Positions 1 through 12,732 of a DNA stretch of 64,000 nt are shown one piece after another. Numbering within the stretch: position 1 is the first letter of the stretch; each line of letters starts with the position of its first letter. The stretch covers positions 4,811,914 through 4,875,913 of the forward strand of contig NZ_CP077291.1 in NCBI RefSeq assembly GCF_019048065.1, in the 5' to 3' direction. This stretch comes from Citrobacter farmeri. GTDB lineage: Bacteria; Pseudomonadota; Gammaproteobacteria; Enterobacterales; Enterobacteriaceae. The notes beneath the pieces were generated by a model that was given only the letters and a program-made list of their open reading frames with translations, was not told the DNA's origin and did no database searches. The position numbers and the translations under genes are program-made.

Positions 1-638
1 ATGCCGATATGCTGGCAATGTCCGCGAAAAAAGATGCGATGGTGCCCATGGGCGGCTTACTGTGCATTAAAGACGACACCTATTTTGACGTCTATACCGA
101 GTGCAGAACCCTGTGCGTCGTACAGGAAGGCTTCCCGACATACGGTGGTCTGGAAGGCGGGGCAATGGAGCGTCTTGCGGTGGGTCTGGTGGATGGTATG
201 AACCAGGACTGGCTGGCCTATCGTATCGCGCAGGTACAATACTTAGTTGATGGTCTGGAAGCGATTGGCGTCACCTGCCAACAGGCGGGCGGTCACGCGG
301 CATTTGTTGATGCCGGTAAATTGTTGCCGCATATTCCGGCAGAACAGTTCCCGGCGCAGGCTCTCGCTTGCGAACTCTATAAAGTGGCCGGTATCCGGGC
401 CGTTGAAATCGGTTCATTCTTATTAGGCAGAGATCCTAAAACCGGTAAGCAATTACCTTGTCCGGCTGAGCTTCTGCGTTTAACGATACCAAGGGCGACC
501 TATACCCAATCTCATATGGACTTCATTATCGAAGCCTTTGAGCATGTCAAAGAAAACGCAGTGAATATTAAAGGGCTGACCTTCACCTACGAACCTAAAG
601 TATTACGTCACTTCACCGCTAAACTGAAAGAAGTTTAA
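1..638 (+). CDS. tnaA: Tryptophanase, C-terminal part (partial at window start)
   Basis: PLP-dependent lyase that splits L-tryptophan into indole, pyruvate and ammonia. The reading frame is open from base 3 and encodes the last ~211 residues of a protein that is 471 residues in E. coli. The window therefore starts just before the PLP-binding lysine, which lies in [12 protein letters not shown] (Lys270 in E. coli numbering, about residue 10 of this fragment). The end, [10 protein letters not shown], matches the family. The tnaC leader peptide and promoter lie outside the window. tnaB follows 113 bases downstream on the same strand, the usual tna operon order. Identification is very secure. Confidence 0.98.
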   Translation, partial: ADMLAMSAKKDAMVPMGGLLCIKDDTYFDVYTECRTLCVVQEGFPTYGGLEGGAMERLAVGLVDGMNQDWLAYRIAQVQYLVDGLEAIGVTCQQAGGHAAFVDAGKLLPHIPAEQFPAQALACELYKVAGIRAVEIGSFLLGRDPKTGKQLPCPAELLRLTIPRATYTQSHMDFIIEAFEHVKENAVNIKGLTFTYEPKVLRHFTAKLKEV

Positions 639-650
639 TTATAAGCATCA

Positions 651-677
651 GGGGTGGTTATGCGATATAACCACCCC
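651..677 (+). other. Perfect 11-bp hairpin between tnaA and tnaB
   Basis: Arms 651-661 (GGGGTGGTTAT) and 667-677 (ATAACCACCCC) flank a 5-base loop, 13 bases after the tnaA stop. No T-run follows, so it is not a standard intrinsic terminator. It could protect the tnaA 3' end or lower tnaB expression relative to tnaA; that is inference. Confidence 0.6.
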
Positions 678-751
678 CAGCGATAAATCCACTTCCTTAA
701 CATTGTTGCATAATTAAAACATTATAGGTTTACTATAATTAATGAGGCATC

Positions 752-2002
752 ATGGAAGAAAATTCGAATGCTAAACATTCCTCTTTTTGGGGAATTATGG
801 TTATAGCCGGCACGGTGATTGGCGGGGGGATGTTTGCTCTCCCCGTTGATTTGTCCGGCGCATGGTTTTTTTGGGGGGCGTTTATCTTAATAATCGCCTG
901 GTTTTCAATGCTGCATTCCGGACTCCTGTTATTAGAGGCAAACTTAAATTACCCCGTCGGATCCAGTTTTAATACCATCACTAAAGATCTTATTGGCAAC
1001 AAATGGAACATTGTGAGTGGATTTACGGTCGCCTTTGTTCTTTACATTCTTACTTATGCCTATATTTCTGCCAATGGTGCCATTATTAGCGAAACGATAT
1101 CGATGAATATGGGGTATCGCGTTAACCCCCGAATCGTTGGCATCTGCACCGCCATTTTTGTCGCCAGCGTGCTATGGATCAGTTCACTGGCCGCCAGCCG
1201 AATCACCTCCCTGTTTCTGGGGATTAAAATCATCTCTTTTATTATCGTTTTTGGATCATTTTTCTTCCAGGTCGATTTTTCTATATTGCGGGATACAGCA
1301 GGCCAGGCCCAAAACAACGCCTCCTACTTCCCCTATATTTTTATGGCTCTACCGGTATGTCTTGCATCATTCGGCTTTCACGGAAATATTCCCAGCCTGA
1401 TCATCTGCTATGGCAAGAGAAAAGATAAATTAATAAAAAGTATTGTCTTTGGTTCGTTGCTGGCGTTGGTGATTTATCTGTTCTGGCTGTATTGCACGAT
1501 GGGCAACATCTCGCGGGAAAGCTTCAGTGAGATCATCGCCTCAGGCGGTAATGTTGACTCATTAGTGAAATCATTCCTCGGCACCAGACAAACCGGAATT
1601 ATCGAATTTTGTCTGCTGGTTTTTTCAAATCTGGCCGTTGCCAGCTCCTTCTTTGGCGTGACGCTGGGGCTATTTGACTATCTTGCGGATCTGTTCAAAT
1701 TCGACAACTCCGCGATGGGGCGTTTTAAAACCGTCTTGTTAACCTTCCTGCCGCCGGCGCTTTTATACTTAATCTTCCCGAACGGTTTTATCTATGGCAT
1801 CGGTGGCGCAGGACTGTGCGCAACGATATGGGCCGTGATCATCCCTGCGGTACTGGCTCTGAAAGCCCGCCAGAAGTTCCCCAATAAAATGTTTACCGTC
1901 TGGGGCGGAGTCATTATCCCGACTATCGTAATCCTGTTCGGCGTGGCGGTCATTGTTTGCTGGTTTGGCAACGTCTTCAACCTGTTACCCCGATTCAGTT
2001 AG
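752..2002 (+). CDS. tnaB: Low-affinity tryptophan permease TnaB
   Basis: Inner-membrane aromatic amino acid permease (hydroxy/aromatic amino acid permease family) that imports tryptophan for TnaA. The 416 residues compare with 415 in E. coli. The protein is hydrophobic throughout, with about eleven likely membrane segments. The family signature GTVIGGGMFALP is at residues 20-31, in the first segment. The extreme N-terminus (MEENSNAKHSS) differs from E. coli, but the rest is near-identical from FWG onward. It is the second gene of the tna operon, so it is probably controlled by TnaC-mediated antitermination upstream of the window. Confidence 0.97.
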   Translation: MEENSNAKHSSFWGIMVIAGTVIGGGMFALPVDLSGAWFFWGAFILIIAWFSMLHSGLLLLEANLNYPVGSSFNTITKDLIGNKWNIVSGFTVAFVLYILTYAYISANGAIISETISMNMGYRVNPRIVGICTAIFVASVLWISSLAASRITSLFLGIKIISFIIVFGSFFFQVDFSILRDTAGQAQNNASYFPYIFMALPVCLASFGFHGNIPSLIICYGKRKDKLIKSIVFGSLLALVIYLFWLYCTMGNISRESFSEIIASGGNVDSLVKSFLGTRQTGIIEFCLLVFSNLAVASSFFGVTLGLFDYLADLFKFDNSAMGRFKTVLLTFLPPALLYLIFPNGFIYGIGGAGLCATIWAVIIPAVLALKARQKFPNKMFTVWGGVIIPTIVILFGVAVIVCWFGNVFNLLPRFS

Positions 2003-2018
2003 CCGTATCTCCTGGCTG

Positions 2019-2045
2019 ACATGCCGCCTCATTCAGGCGGCATGT
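2019..2045. other. Perfect 11-bp hairpin after tnaB
   Basis: Arms 2019-2029 (ACATGCCGCCT) and 2035-2045 (AGGCGGCATGT) enclose a 5-base loop, starting 16 bases after the tnaB stop. No T-run follows on either strand, so if it ends tna transcription it does not act as a canonical intrinsic terminator. It may stabilise the 3' end of the message. Confidence 0.55.
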
Positions 2046-2281
2046 CTCTGTATATGACCGCGCAGCCAGCTGGCAACCTCTCAGTGAACGTCAGCGCCAT
2101 TCCCCAAAACCTCTGGATTAAAAGAGACCATCACATCCCTGTTAAGCAACCTGTCCTGACGCAAAAACAGCCAATATGTACCAGGAAATGTAAATGCGCG
2201 TAAGGGAGGCTGATTCAGTCGTACTTTTTGGCGATTTACTCTGTCTATAAACCGAGTAAATGTTAATCTCGTCACTATCAA
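2033..2281 (-). pseudogene. Possible relic of a LysR-type regulator C-terminus
   Basis: Minus-strand translation of the 290-base tnaB-yieE gap gives an 83-codon frame with one internal stop (2081-2083). Its pieces resemble the end of a LysR-type regulator: FTFPGTYWLFLRQDR, then after the stop EVASWLRGHI. In E. coli K-12, as I recall, mdtL and the LysR gene yidZ (minus strand) lie exactly here. The match is by eye, short and not clearly YidZ, so decayed yidZ is a hypothesis. No start codon context or intact domain is seen. Otherwise this gap holds only the yieE leader. Confidence 0.22.
2234..2261 (+). promoter_or_regulatory. Inverted repeat upstream of yieE (candidate operator)
   Basis: ATTTACTC (2234-2241) and GAGTAAAT (2254-2261) are perfect 8-bp arms around a 12-base spacer containing CTATAA, which resembles a -10 element. 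It lies about 45 bases before the yieE start. A dimeric regulator could bind here; no known consensus was recognised. Confidence 0.3.
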
Positions 2282-2305
2282 CGACCATTAATCATGGAGA
2301 GAAAA

Positions 2306-3055
2306 ATGGCGACCCATTTTGCCAGAGGGATCCTGACGGAAGGACACCTGATTTCGATGCGTCTCCCGTCATCCTGTCATCATGAAGCACGAAGACTGCC
2401 AACACATCGCCAGACTCGTTTTCTGGCATCCCGAGGGCTTCTCGCCGAACTGATGTTCATGCTGTATGGCACGCTCGAGTTACCGGAAATCGTATACAAA
2501 GCCAAAGGAAAACCGGCGTTTCGCGATAAAAATTTGCCCAGTTTTTCCATCGCCTATGCTGGCAATATGGTCGGCGTGACGCTGACCACCGAAGGGGAAT
2601 GTGGACTGGATATGGAACTCCAGCGCGCTACCCGAGGATTTATCAGCCCCCATTCTGTTGAAGTTCCGGCCTTTTCCAGCATTGAAAGTCTGTGGATCAG
2701 CAAGCAAAACGATCCGGACGAAGCGCGTGCACAGATGATCACTTTACGTCAGAGCCTCCTGAAACTGATGGGGGACGTCCGTAATGACGATCCGCGTGAA
2801 CTACAACTGCTGCCGGGGGCCGGGCGTCTGAAATGCGCGCATGTTACCCAGATTGAAGCTATCTGTGATGCCGAAGACCTGCTGGTGTGGTCGGTTGCGG
2901 TTACGCCAGGCATTGATAAACTTCAACTTTGGGAGTTTGATGGTAAGCAGGGCTGGAAAAGCCTGCCTGATATCCAGACCCGCGCGAATGCGCCAACGGG
3001 TCGTCTGATGCGATTCGCGCAATTATCTGCTGCGACGTCTTATACGCATAACTGA
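2306..3055 (+). CDS. yieE: 4'-phosphopantetheinyl transferase superfamily protein YieE
   Basis: Predicted to belong to the family that moves 4'-phosphopantetheine from CoA onto carrier proteins. I chose the ATG at 2306 (249 residues, as in E. coli) because GGAGAG lies 6 bases upstream; an in-frame ATG at 2294 would add four residues. The Mg-binding motif GLDMEL is at residues 100-105 (Asp102, Glu104), and GKPAF at 68-72. The third motif, normally WxxKE, reads W130-I-S-K133-Q134, so the Glu is replaced by Gln, and activity is not assured. chrR follows after 10 bases, suggesting co-transcription. No carrier protein is encoded nearby, so the partner is unknown. Confidence 0.9.
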   Translation: MATHFARGILTEGHLISMRLPSSCHHEARRLPTHRQTRFLASRGLLAELMFMLYGTLELPEIVYKAKGKPAFRDKNLPSFSIAYAGNMVGVTLTTEGECGLDMELQRATRGFISPHSVEVPAFSSIESLWISKQNDPDEARAQMITLRQSLLKLMGDVRNDDPRELQLLPGAGRLKCAHVTQIEAICDAEDLLVWSVAVTPGIDKLQLWEFDGKQGWKSLPDIQTRANAPTGRLMRFAQLSAATSYTHN

Positions 3056-3065
3056 TGGAGTTACC

Positions 3066-3632
3066 ATGTCTGAAACGTTGAATGTTGTTACGTTACTGGG
3101 AAGCCTGCGCAAAGGTTCGTTTAACGGTATGGTTGCCCGTACGCTGCCAAAAATCGCCCCGGCAGGAATGGAAGTGAGTGCGTTACCGTCTATCGGTGAT
3201 ATCCCGCTTTACGATGCCGACGTGCAGCAGGAAGAAGGTTTTCCGGCAAGCGTCGAAGCGCTGGCTGAACACATCCGTAAAGCCGATGGCGTGGTTATCG
3301 TCACTCCGGAATATAACTACTCGGTACCGGGTGGCCTGAAGAATGCTATCGACTGGCTGTCGCGCCTGCCCGATCAGCCGCTTTCCGGCAAACCGGTGCT
3401 TATCCAGACCAGCTCAATGGGGGCGATTGGCGGTGCACGCTGCCAGTATCATCTGCGCCAGATTCTGGTCTTCCTGGATGCGATGGTGATGAACAAGCCT
3501 GAATTTATGGGCGGCGTGATTCAGAACAAAGTTGACCCGCAGACGGGTGAAGTGATCGATCAGAGTACGCTGGACCATCTGACTGGCCAGCTCACCGCGT
3601 TTGGCGACTACATCCAGCGGGTTAAAGCCTAA
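3066..3632 (+). CDS. chrR: NADPH-dependent FMN quinone/chromate reductase ChrR (YieF)
   Basis: Soluble flavodoxin-fold oxidoreductase that reduces quinones, and chromate as a side activity, by two-electron transfer from NAD(P)H, limiting redox cycling. The 188 residues match the E. coli enzyme in length. The FMN phosphate-binding loop LGSLRKGSFN is at residues 11-20. The flavin-contacting TPEYNYSVPGGLKNAIDWLS is at 80-99. It begins 10 bases after yieE, with GGAG directly upstream of the ATG. A REP pair follows its stop, between it and the convergent adeP. Confidence 0.95.
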   Translation: MSETLNVVTLLGSLRKGSFNGMVARTLPKIAPAGMEVSALPSIGDIPLYDADVQQEEGFPASVEALAEHIRKADGVVIVTPEYNYSVPGGLKNAIDWLSRLPDQPLSGKPVLIQTSSMGAIGGARCQYHLRQILVFLDAMVMNKPEFMGGVIQNKVDPQTGEVIDQSTLDHLTGQLTAFGDYIQRVKA

Positions 3633-3638
3633 TAAAAA

Positions 3639-3708
3639 GCCCGGTGGCGCTAGCGCTTACCGGGCCTACACTCTTCTGTAGGTCAGGTAAGCGAAGCGCC
3701 ACCTGACA
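3639..3708. repeat. REP pair (BIME) between chrR and adeP
   Basis: Two palindromic units face each other: GCCCGGTGGCGC...TTACCGGGC (3639-3665) and TCAGGTAAGC...GCCACCTGA (about 3683-3706). This is the standard enterobacterial REP/BIME design in a convergent intergenic gap. Such elements can stabilise 3' ends and bind gyrase or IHF. Confidence 0.85.
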
Positions 3709-3722
3709 CCACAAACCGCACC

Positions 3723-5060
3723 TTAGTGCGCGTCGATAAACACAATCTTCAGCACAAACAGCAGCGCCACAACCACCACGCACGGACTCAGATCGCGCAG
3801 ACGACCGGTACCGATTTTCATCACGCAGTAAGAGATGAAGCCCAGCGCGATCCCTTCGGTAATCGAGAAACTGAATGGCATCATCACGGCGGTGATAAAT
3901 GCCGGCACAGATTCTGTAAGGTCGTCCCACTTCACGCGTGCCAGGCTGGAGGTCATTAACACGCCAACGTAAATCAGCGCCCCCGCGGCCGCATAGCCCG
4001 GTACCATCCCTGCCAACGGCGACAGGAAGATCACCAGCAGGAACAGCAGACCCACAACCACGGCGGTCAGACCGGTACGCCCACCGACAGAAACACCGGA
4101 AGAAGACTCGATATAAGCGGTGACGGAAGAGGTACCGATAAATGCCCCAGTCACGGAGGAGACGCTATCAACAAACAGCGCCTGTTTCATGCGCGGGAAT
4201 TTGCCTTTTTCATCCGCCAGACCGGCTTTGTCAGTCACGCCAATCAATGTTCCGGAGGAGTCAAACAGGTTAACCAGCATGAAGGAGAAAATAACCCCTG
4301 CCAGACCGATGTTAAACGAGCCCGCCAGATCGACATGCCCAATCACCGACGTGACGCTCGGTGGCGCAGAGACAATGCCGTTATAGTGCACATCACCCAC
4401 CAACCAGCCCAGCAGCGTGGTGACGATGATAGACACCAGTACAGCGGCGTGAATGTTACGTGACGCCAGGATAGCGATGATAAAGAAACCGAGCACGCCC
4501 AACAGTACGCTGTGGGAGGTCAGATTACCGATGCTGACCAGCGTTTCAGGATTCGCGACGATCACGCCCGCGTTTTTCAGTCCCATCATGCCGATGAATA
4601 AACCGATACCGCTGGTAATACCCACGCGCAGACTGACCGGAATATTGGCAATCATCCAGTAACGCACGCGGAAGATAGTCAGCAGCAGCAGACCGACGGC
4701 GCCCCAGAAAATCGCCCCCATACCGACCTGCCACGACAGGCCCATCGCACCGACCACCACGAAAGCAAAGAACGCATTCAGCCCCATCGCTGGTGCCAGC
4801 GCCACCGGCAGGTTAGCGAACAGACCCATCAGAATGCTGCCAAACGCGGCAATCAGACAGGTGGTCACGAAGACGGCGCTGGTGTCCATGCCAGCAACGC
4901 CCAAAATTTGCGGGTTAACAAAAACGATGTAAACCATCGTCAGGAAGGTGGTAAAACCGGCTATCACTTCGGTCCGTGCCGTCGTGCCATGTTCGCGCAG
5001 TTTAAACACGCGTTCCAGCATCCCCTGACCAGACGTCTGGGTTGTGTGTTGTTGACTCAT
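3723..5060 (-). CDS. adeP: High-affinity adenine permease AdeP (YieG)
   Basis: Inner-membrane proton symporter for adenine in the NCS2/AzgA-like purine permease family. With the ATG at 5060 the protein has 445 residues, as in E. coli; an ATG two codons earlier (5066) is possible. Family features visible are VALAPAMGLNAFFAF (residues 86-100), a later NLFDSSGTLIG motif, and alternating hydrophobic segments consistent with 12-14 helices. A PUR-box-like palindrome lies about 100 bases upstream, fitting the known PurR control of this gene. It is divergent from yieH. Confidence 0.96.
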   Translation of the reverse strand: MSQQHTTQTSGQGMLERVFKLREHGTTARTEVIAGFTTFLTMVYIVFVNPQILGVAGMDTSAVFVTTCLIAAFGSILMGLFANLPVALAPAMGLNAFFAFVVVGAMGLSWQVGMGAIFWGAVGLLLLTIFRVRYWMIANIPVSLRVGITSGIGLFIGMMGLKNAGVIVANPETLVSIGNLTSHSVLLGVLGFFIIAILASRNIHAAVLVSIIVTTLLGWLVGDVHYNGIVSAPPSVTSVIGHVDLAGSFNIGLAGVIFSFMLVNLFDSSGTLIGVTDKAGLADEKGKFPRMKQALFVDSVSSVTGAFIGTSSVTAYIESSSGVSVGGRTGLTAVVVGLLFLLVIFLSPLAGMVPGYAAAGALIYVGVLMTSSLARVKWDDLTESVPAFITAVMMPFSFSITEGIALGFISYCVMKIGTGRLRDLSPCVVVVALLFVLKIVFIDAH

Positions 5061-5161
5061 TATCAATTTCCAAACAAGGAGGGAAAATTCGTCGCTATCC
5101 TATACCAAAATGCGACAATAGGGGGTGATTGTGAAATGTTTTTTTCATTGAATTTGCTTAT

Positions 5162-5177
5162 ACGGCAACGATTGCGT
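5162..5177. promoter_or_regulatory. Candidate PurR operator for adeP
   Basis: ACGGCAACGATTGCGT matches the 16-bp PUR box ACGCAAACGTTTGCGT at 13 positions and keeps the central CpG context. It lies between the divergent adeP and yieH. adeP is known as a PurR-regulated gene in E. coli. Which strand's promoter is affected is inferred from function. Confidence 0.55.
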
Positions 5178-5226
5178 TGCACAATCAGGCAGTACGTAAA
5201 CGTTAAACTAATGAAAAGGGAAAGGC

Positions 5227-5892
5227 ATGTCCGGAATTGAAGCGGTATTTTTCGACTGTGACGGTACGCTGGTCGACAGTGAAGTGATCTGTTCCCGTGC
5301 GTATGTCGCAATGTTCCAGGAATTCGGTATCACCCTCGATCTCGAAGAAACTTTTAAACGCTTTAAGGGCGTAAAACTCTACGAAATCATTGATATCATT
5401 AATGAGGAGCATGGGGTGACGTTGGCCAAAGCCGACTTAGAACCCGTCTACCGCGCCGAGGTCGCACGCCTGTTCGACTCAGAGCTGGAAGTAATCCCTG
5501 GCGCAAATACGCTGCTGGACAGCATGACGGTGCCGATGTGCGTGGTCTCAAACGGTCCGGTCAGTAAAATGCAGCACTCGCTGGGTAAACTGGGCATGCT
5601 GCATCATTTCCCGGACAAACTGTACAGCGGTTACGATATTCAACGCTGGAAGCCCGATCCGGCGCTGATGTTCCACGCGGCAAAAGCCATGAACGTCAAC
5701 GCGCAGAACTGCATTCTGGTAGATGACTCTTCTGCTGGTGCACAGTCGGGAATTGATGCAGGAATGGAAGTGTTCTACTTCTGCGCCGATCCGCACAACA
5801 AGCCGATCGATCATCCCAAAGTAACGACCTTTACCGATCTGGCGCAACTGCCGGCGTTGTGGAAGGCGCGCGGATGGAATATTACGCGATAA
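5227..5892 (+). CDS. yieH: HAD-superfamily sugar phosphatase YieH (6-phosphogluconate phosphatase)
   Basis: Cytoplasmic haloacid dehalogenase-type phosphatase; the E. coli protein hydrolyses 6-phosphogluconate and some other small phosphoesters. The length of 221 residues is the family norm. The catalytic motifs are all present: nucleophile Asp10 and acid Asp12 in FFDCDGTLVDSE, Ser108 in VVSNG, Lys142 in RWKPD, and Asp166/Asp167 in LVDDS. An alpha-helical cap lies between motifs I and II. In E. coli K-12 the bgl and cbr genes lie between yieH and phoU; here the two are separated only by a REP pair. Confidence 0.94.
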   Translation: MSGIEAVFFDCDGTLVDSEVICSRAYVAMFQEFGITLDLEETFKRFKGVKLYEIIDIINEEHGVTLAKADLEPVYRAEVARLFDSELEVIPGANTLLDSMTVPMCVVSNGPVSKMQHSLGKLGMLHHFPDKLYSGYDIQRWKPDPALMFHAAKAMNVNAQNCILVDDSSAGAQSGIDAGMEVFYFCADPHNKPIDHPKVTTFTDLAQLPALWKARGWNITR

Positions 5893-5899
5893 TAAAAAA

Positions 5900-5975
5900 G
5901 CCGGATGGCGCTCGCGCTTATCCGGCCTTCAGGATCCATGGTTTTGTAGGGCGGGTAAGCGAAGCGCCACCCGCC
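5900..5975. repeat. REP pair between yieH and phoU
   Basis: GCCGGATGGCGC...TTATCCGGC (from 5900) is followed by GGCGGGTAAGC...GCCACCCGCC (to 5975), two REP units in opposite orientation. They lie between the convergent yieH and phoU stops and probably serve both 3' ends. Confidence 0.87.
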
Positions 5976-5981
5976 AAAAAA

Positions 5982-6707
5982 TCACTCTTTTGGATCTTTA
6001 CCCGCCAGCAGCTTATCCAGTTCATCGCCACCCACGTGGCGGAAATCCTGGCCCTTCACGAAATAGAAGATGTACTCGCAGATATTCTGGCAGCGGTCGC
6101 CAATACGCTCGATAGAACGCGCGCAGAACAACGCGGTCAGCACGCTGGGAATAGTCCGCGAATCTTCCATCATGTAGGTCATCAGTTGGCGCACGATCCC
6201 TTCGTATTCCTGGTCAACTTTCTTGTCTTCACGGTAGATACGAACCGCTTCGTCCAGATCCATACGCGCAAACGCATCCAGCACGTCGTGCAGCATCTGT
6301 ACGGTATGACGCCCCAGTGACTCCAGGCTCACCAACAGCGGCTGATGCTGCTGAGAGAATTTCTCCAGTGCAGTACGACAAATTTTATCCGCTACGTCAC
6401 CAATACGCTCCAGCTCGGCGATGGTTTTGATGATCGCCATCACCAGACGCAGGTCGCTCGCCGTAGGCTGGCGCTTGGCGATGATGCGAACACAGGCTTC
6501 ATCGATCGCCACTTCCATCATGTTGACGTGCTTATCGCCATCAACAACGCGTTTCGCCAGCTCGCTGTCCTGATTGTGCATCGCGGTGATAGCATCAGAA
6601 AGCTGCTGCTCAACCATGCCGCCCATCGTCATTACCTGAGTGCGGATACTTTCCAGTTCGGCGTTGAACTGACCGGAAATGTGTTTATTAAGGTTTAAAT
6701 TGTCCAT
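5982..6707 (-). CDS. phoU: Phosphate signalling protein PhoU
   Basis: Peripheral cytoplasmic regulator that links the Pst transporter to the PhoR sensor kinase, keeping the Pho regulon off when phosphate is plentiful. The 241 residues fold as two related three-helix bundles. Each bundle carries its metal-binding ExxxD-type motif: [10 protein letters not shown] at 98-107 and [12 protein letters not shown] at 198-209. Two ATGs are adjacent (6710 and 6707); I chose 6707 because it gives the E. coli length and better spacing from GGAG. It is the last gene of the pst operon, 24 bases after pstB. Confidence 0.97.
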   Translation of the reverse strand: MDNLNLNKHISGQFNAELESIRTQVMTMGGMVEQQLSDAITAMHNQDSELAKRVVDGDKHVNMMEVAIDEACVRIIAKRQPTASDLRLVMAIIKTIAELERIGDVADKICRTALEKFSQQHQPLLVSLESLGRHTVQMLHDVLDAFARMDLDEAVRIYREDKKVDQEYEGIVRQLMTYMMEDSRTIPSVLTALFCARSIERIGDRCQNICEYIFYFVKGQDFRHVGGDELDKLLAGKDPKE

Positions 6708-6731
6708 CATTTCTCCAGATGCCCGGGGATA

Positions 6732-9405
<2,674 letters not shown>

Positions 9406-9443
9406 TCACTCTTTCCATTAAACGCGTTTACGAAGTTGCCCCA

Positions 9444-9526
9444 GCCGGATGGCGCTACGCTTATCCGGCCTACAAAGCGGGCCTACATTCATAACTGTAG
9501 GGCGGATAAGCGTAGCGCCATCCGCC
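9444..9526. repeat. REP pair between pstS and pstC
   Basis: GCCGGATGGCGCTACGC...ATCCGGCC (9444-9470) and GGGCGGATAAGCGTAGCGCC...TCCGCC (to 9526) form an inverted pair inside the pst operon. It lies just after the pstS stop, where it can block 3' exonucleases and raise pstS message relative to pstC. That role is inferred from other operons. Confidence 0.87.
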
Positions 9527-9546
9527 AATTCGTCAAAGATATTCTG

Positions 9547-10698
<1,152 letters not shown>

Positions 10699-10867
10699 TT
10701 ACGTTAAATACGCGTTATTTTTTCCATTATTATCATTAAGTTAACTGACTATATGACAATAGCTTTTCAGGAAAATTTTCTTTTTGTGACACTGAAAAAA
10801 GTAGCTGAAGATGACGATTTGTCACATTAAAACAGCGGGAGAATTGATTAAAAACAGAGCAGGAGTG

Positions 10868-10893
10868 AAAAAAAAGCCCCGCTTTCGCAGGGC
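10868..10893 (-). terminator. Intrinsic terminator of glmS
   Basis: On the minus strand GCCCTGCGAAAGCGGGGC (10893-10876) forms a GC-rich stem with a GAAA-type loop, followed by eight Ts (10875-10868). It lies 9 bases after the glmS stop. Confidence 0.92.
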
Positions 10894-10902
10894 ATGAACG
10901 TT

Positions 10903-12732
10903 TTACTCGACGGTAACCGATTTAGCCAGGTTACGCGGCTGATCTACGTCGGTGCCTTTAATCAGCGCCACGTGATAGGCCAGCAGCTGTAAAGGTACGG
11001 TGTAGAAAATCGGCGCAATGACCTCTTCCACATGCGGCATCTCAATGATGTGCATATTGTCGCTGCTGGTAAAACCGGCATCCTGATCGGCGAAGACATA
11101 CAGTTGGCCGCCACGGGCGCGCACTTCTTCGATGTTGGACTTCAGTTTTTCCAGCAGTTCGTTGTTCGGTGCAACAACGATAACCGGCATATCGGCATCA
11201 ATCAGCGCCAGCGGGCCGTGTTTCAGCTCACCTGCTGCATAAGCTTCTGCGTGAATGTAGGAGATCTCTTTGAGCTTCAGCGCGCCTTCGAGAGCGATCG
11301 GATACTGATCGCCACGGCCCAGGAACAGGGCGTGGTGTTTGTCAGAGAAATCTTCAGCCAACGCTTCAATGCGCTTGTCCTGAGAAAGCATTTGCTCGAT
11401 ACGGCTCGGCAGCGCCTGCAGACCATGAACGATGTCATGTTCAATGGACGCATCCAGACCTTTCAGGCGCGCCAGTTTTGCCACCAGCATCAGCAGAACG
11501 GTCAACTGCGTGGTAAACGCTTTCGTCGACGCTACGCCGATTTCCGTGCCAGCATTGGTCATCATCGCCAGATCCGATTCACGCACCAGGGAAGAACCCG
11601 GAACGTTACAGATGGCGAGGGATCCCAAGTAACCCAGCTCTTTCGACAAACGCAGACCAGCCAGCGTGTCTGCCGTTTCGCCAGACTGAGACAGAGTGAT
11701 CATCAGGCTGTTACGGCGTACTGCGGATTTGCGGTAGCGGAATTCAGAGGCGATTTCGACATCGCAAGGAATACCGGCCAGAGATTCAAACCAGTAGCGA
11801 GAAACCATCCCGGAGTTGTAAGACGTCCCACACGCGATGATCTGGATATGCTCAACCTGAGACAACAGCTCGTTGGCTTTCGGGCCGAGTTCGCTTAAAT
11901 CCACTTCACCATGGCTGATGCGCCCGGTCAGGGTGTTTTTAATCGCGTTCGGCTGTTCGTAGATCTCTTTCTGCATATAGTGGCGATAGATGCCTTTATC
12001 ACCTGCGTCATATTGCAGATTTGATTCAATATCCTGACGCTTCACGTCCACGCCATTTTTATCAAAAATCGCGACAGAACGACGGGTCACTTCCGCAATA
12101 TCGCCTTCTTCCAGGAAGATAAAGCGACGGGTCACCGGCAACAGTGCCAGCTGATCGGACGCGATAAAGTTCTCGCCCATCCCCAGACCGATAACCAGCG
12201 GACTACCCGAACGCGCAGCCAGCAGCGTATCCGGATGACGAGTATCCATGATCACCGTACCGTACGCGCCGCGCAGTTGCGGGATGGTGCGCAGCACAGC
12301 ATCACGCAGCGTACCGCCCTGTTCCAGTTCCCAGTGTACTAAGTGAGCAATCACTTCGGTGTCTGTTTCTGAAACGAAGGTATAGCCGCGTGCTTTCAGT
12401 TCTTCACGCAGCGGTTCATGGTTTTCGATGATGCCGTTATGCACCACCACAATGTGCTCAGAAACATGCGGATGCGCGTTTGCTTCCGAAGGTTCGCCAT
12501 GCGTAGCCCAACGAGTGTGAGCAATACCGGTGCCGCCGTGCAGCGGATGTTCTTCCGCAGCCTGAGACAGCATCTGTACTTTACCCAGACGACGCAGACG
12601 GGTCATATGACCTTCTGCGTCCACCACGGCCAGACCAGCAGAGTCGTAACCACGATATTCCAGACGACGTAAACCTTCGAGAAGGATTTCAGCTACATCA
12701 CGTTGCGCGATAGCGCCAACAATTCCACACAT
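10903..12732 (-). CDS. glmS: Glucosamine-6-phosphate synthase (glutamine-hydrolysing) GlmS
   Basis: Makes glucosamine-6-phosphate from fructose-6-phosphate and glutamine, the entry step to UDP-GlcNAc for peptidoglycan and LPS. The 609 residues match E. coli. After Met removal the N-terminal nucleophile is Cys ([10 protein letters not shown]), heading a class II glutamine amidotransferase domain of about 240 residues. Two SIS sugar-isomerase domains follow, and the C-terminus AKSVTVE contains the Lys that binds substrate. It lies downstream of glmU on the minus strand, separated by a 229-base leader. In E. coli that leader is the target of the small RNA GlmZ. Confidence 0.98.
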   Translation of the reverse strand: MCGIVGAIAQRDVAEILLEGLRRLEYRGYDSAGLAVVDAEGHMTRLRRLGKVQMLSQAAEEHPLHGGTGIAHTRWATHGEPSEANAHPHVSEHIVVVHNGIIENHEPLREELKARGYTFVSETDTEVIAHLVHWELEQGGTLRDAVLRTIPQLRGAYGTVIMDTRHPDTLLAARSGSPLVIGLGMGENFIASDQLALLPVTRRFIFLEEGDIAEVTRRSVAIFDKNGVDVKRQDIESNLQYDAGDKGIYRHYMQKEIYEQPNAIKNTLTGRISHGEVDLSELGPKANELLSQVEHIQIIACGTSYNSGMVSRYWFESLAGIPCDVEIASEFRYRKSAVRRNSLMITLSQSGETADTLAGLRLSKELGYLGSLAICNVPGSSLVRESDLAMMTNAGTEIGVASTKAFTTQLTVLLMLVAKLARLKGLDASIEHDIVHGLQALPSRIEQMLSQDKRIEALAEDFSDKHHALFLGRGDQYPIALEGALKLKEISYIHAEAYAAGELKHGPLALIDADMPVIVVAPNNELLEKLKSNIEEVRARGGQLYVFADQDAGFTSSDNMHIIEMPHVEEVIAPIFYTVPLQLLAYHVALIKGTDVDQPRNLAKSVTVE

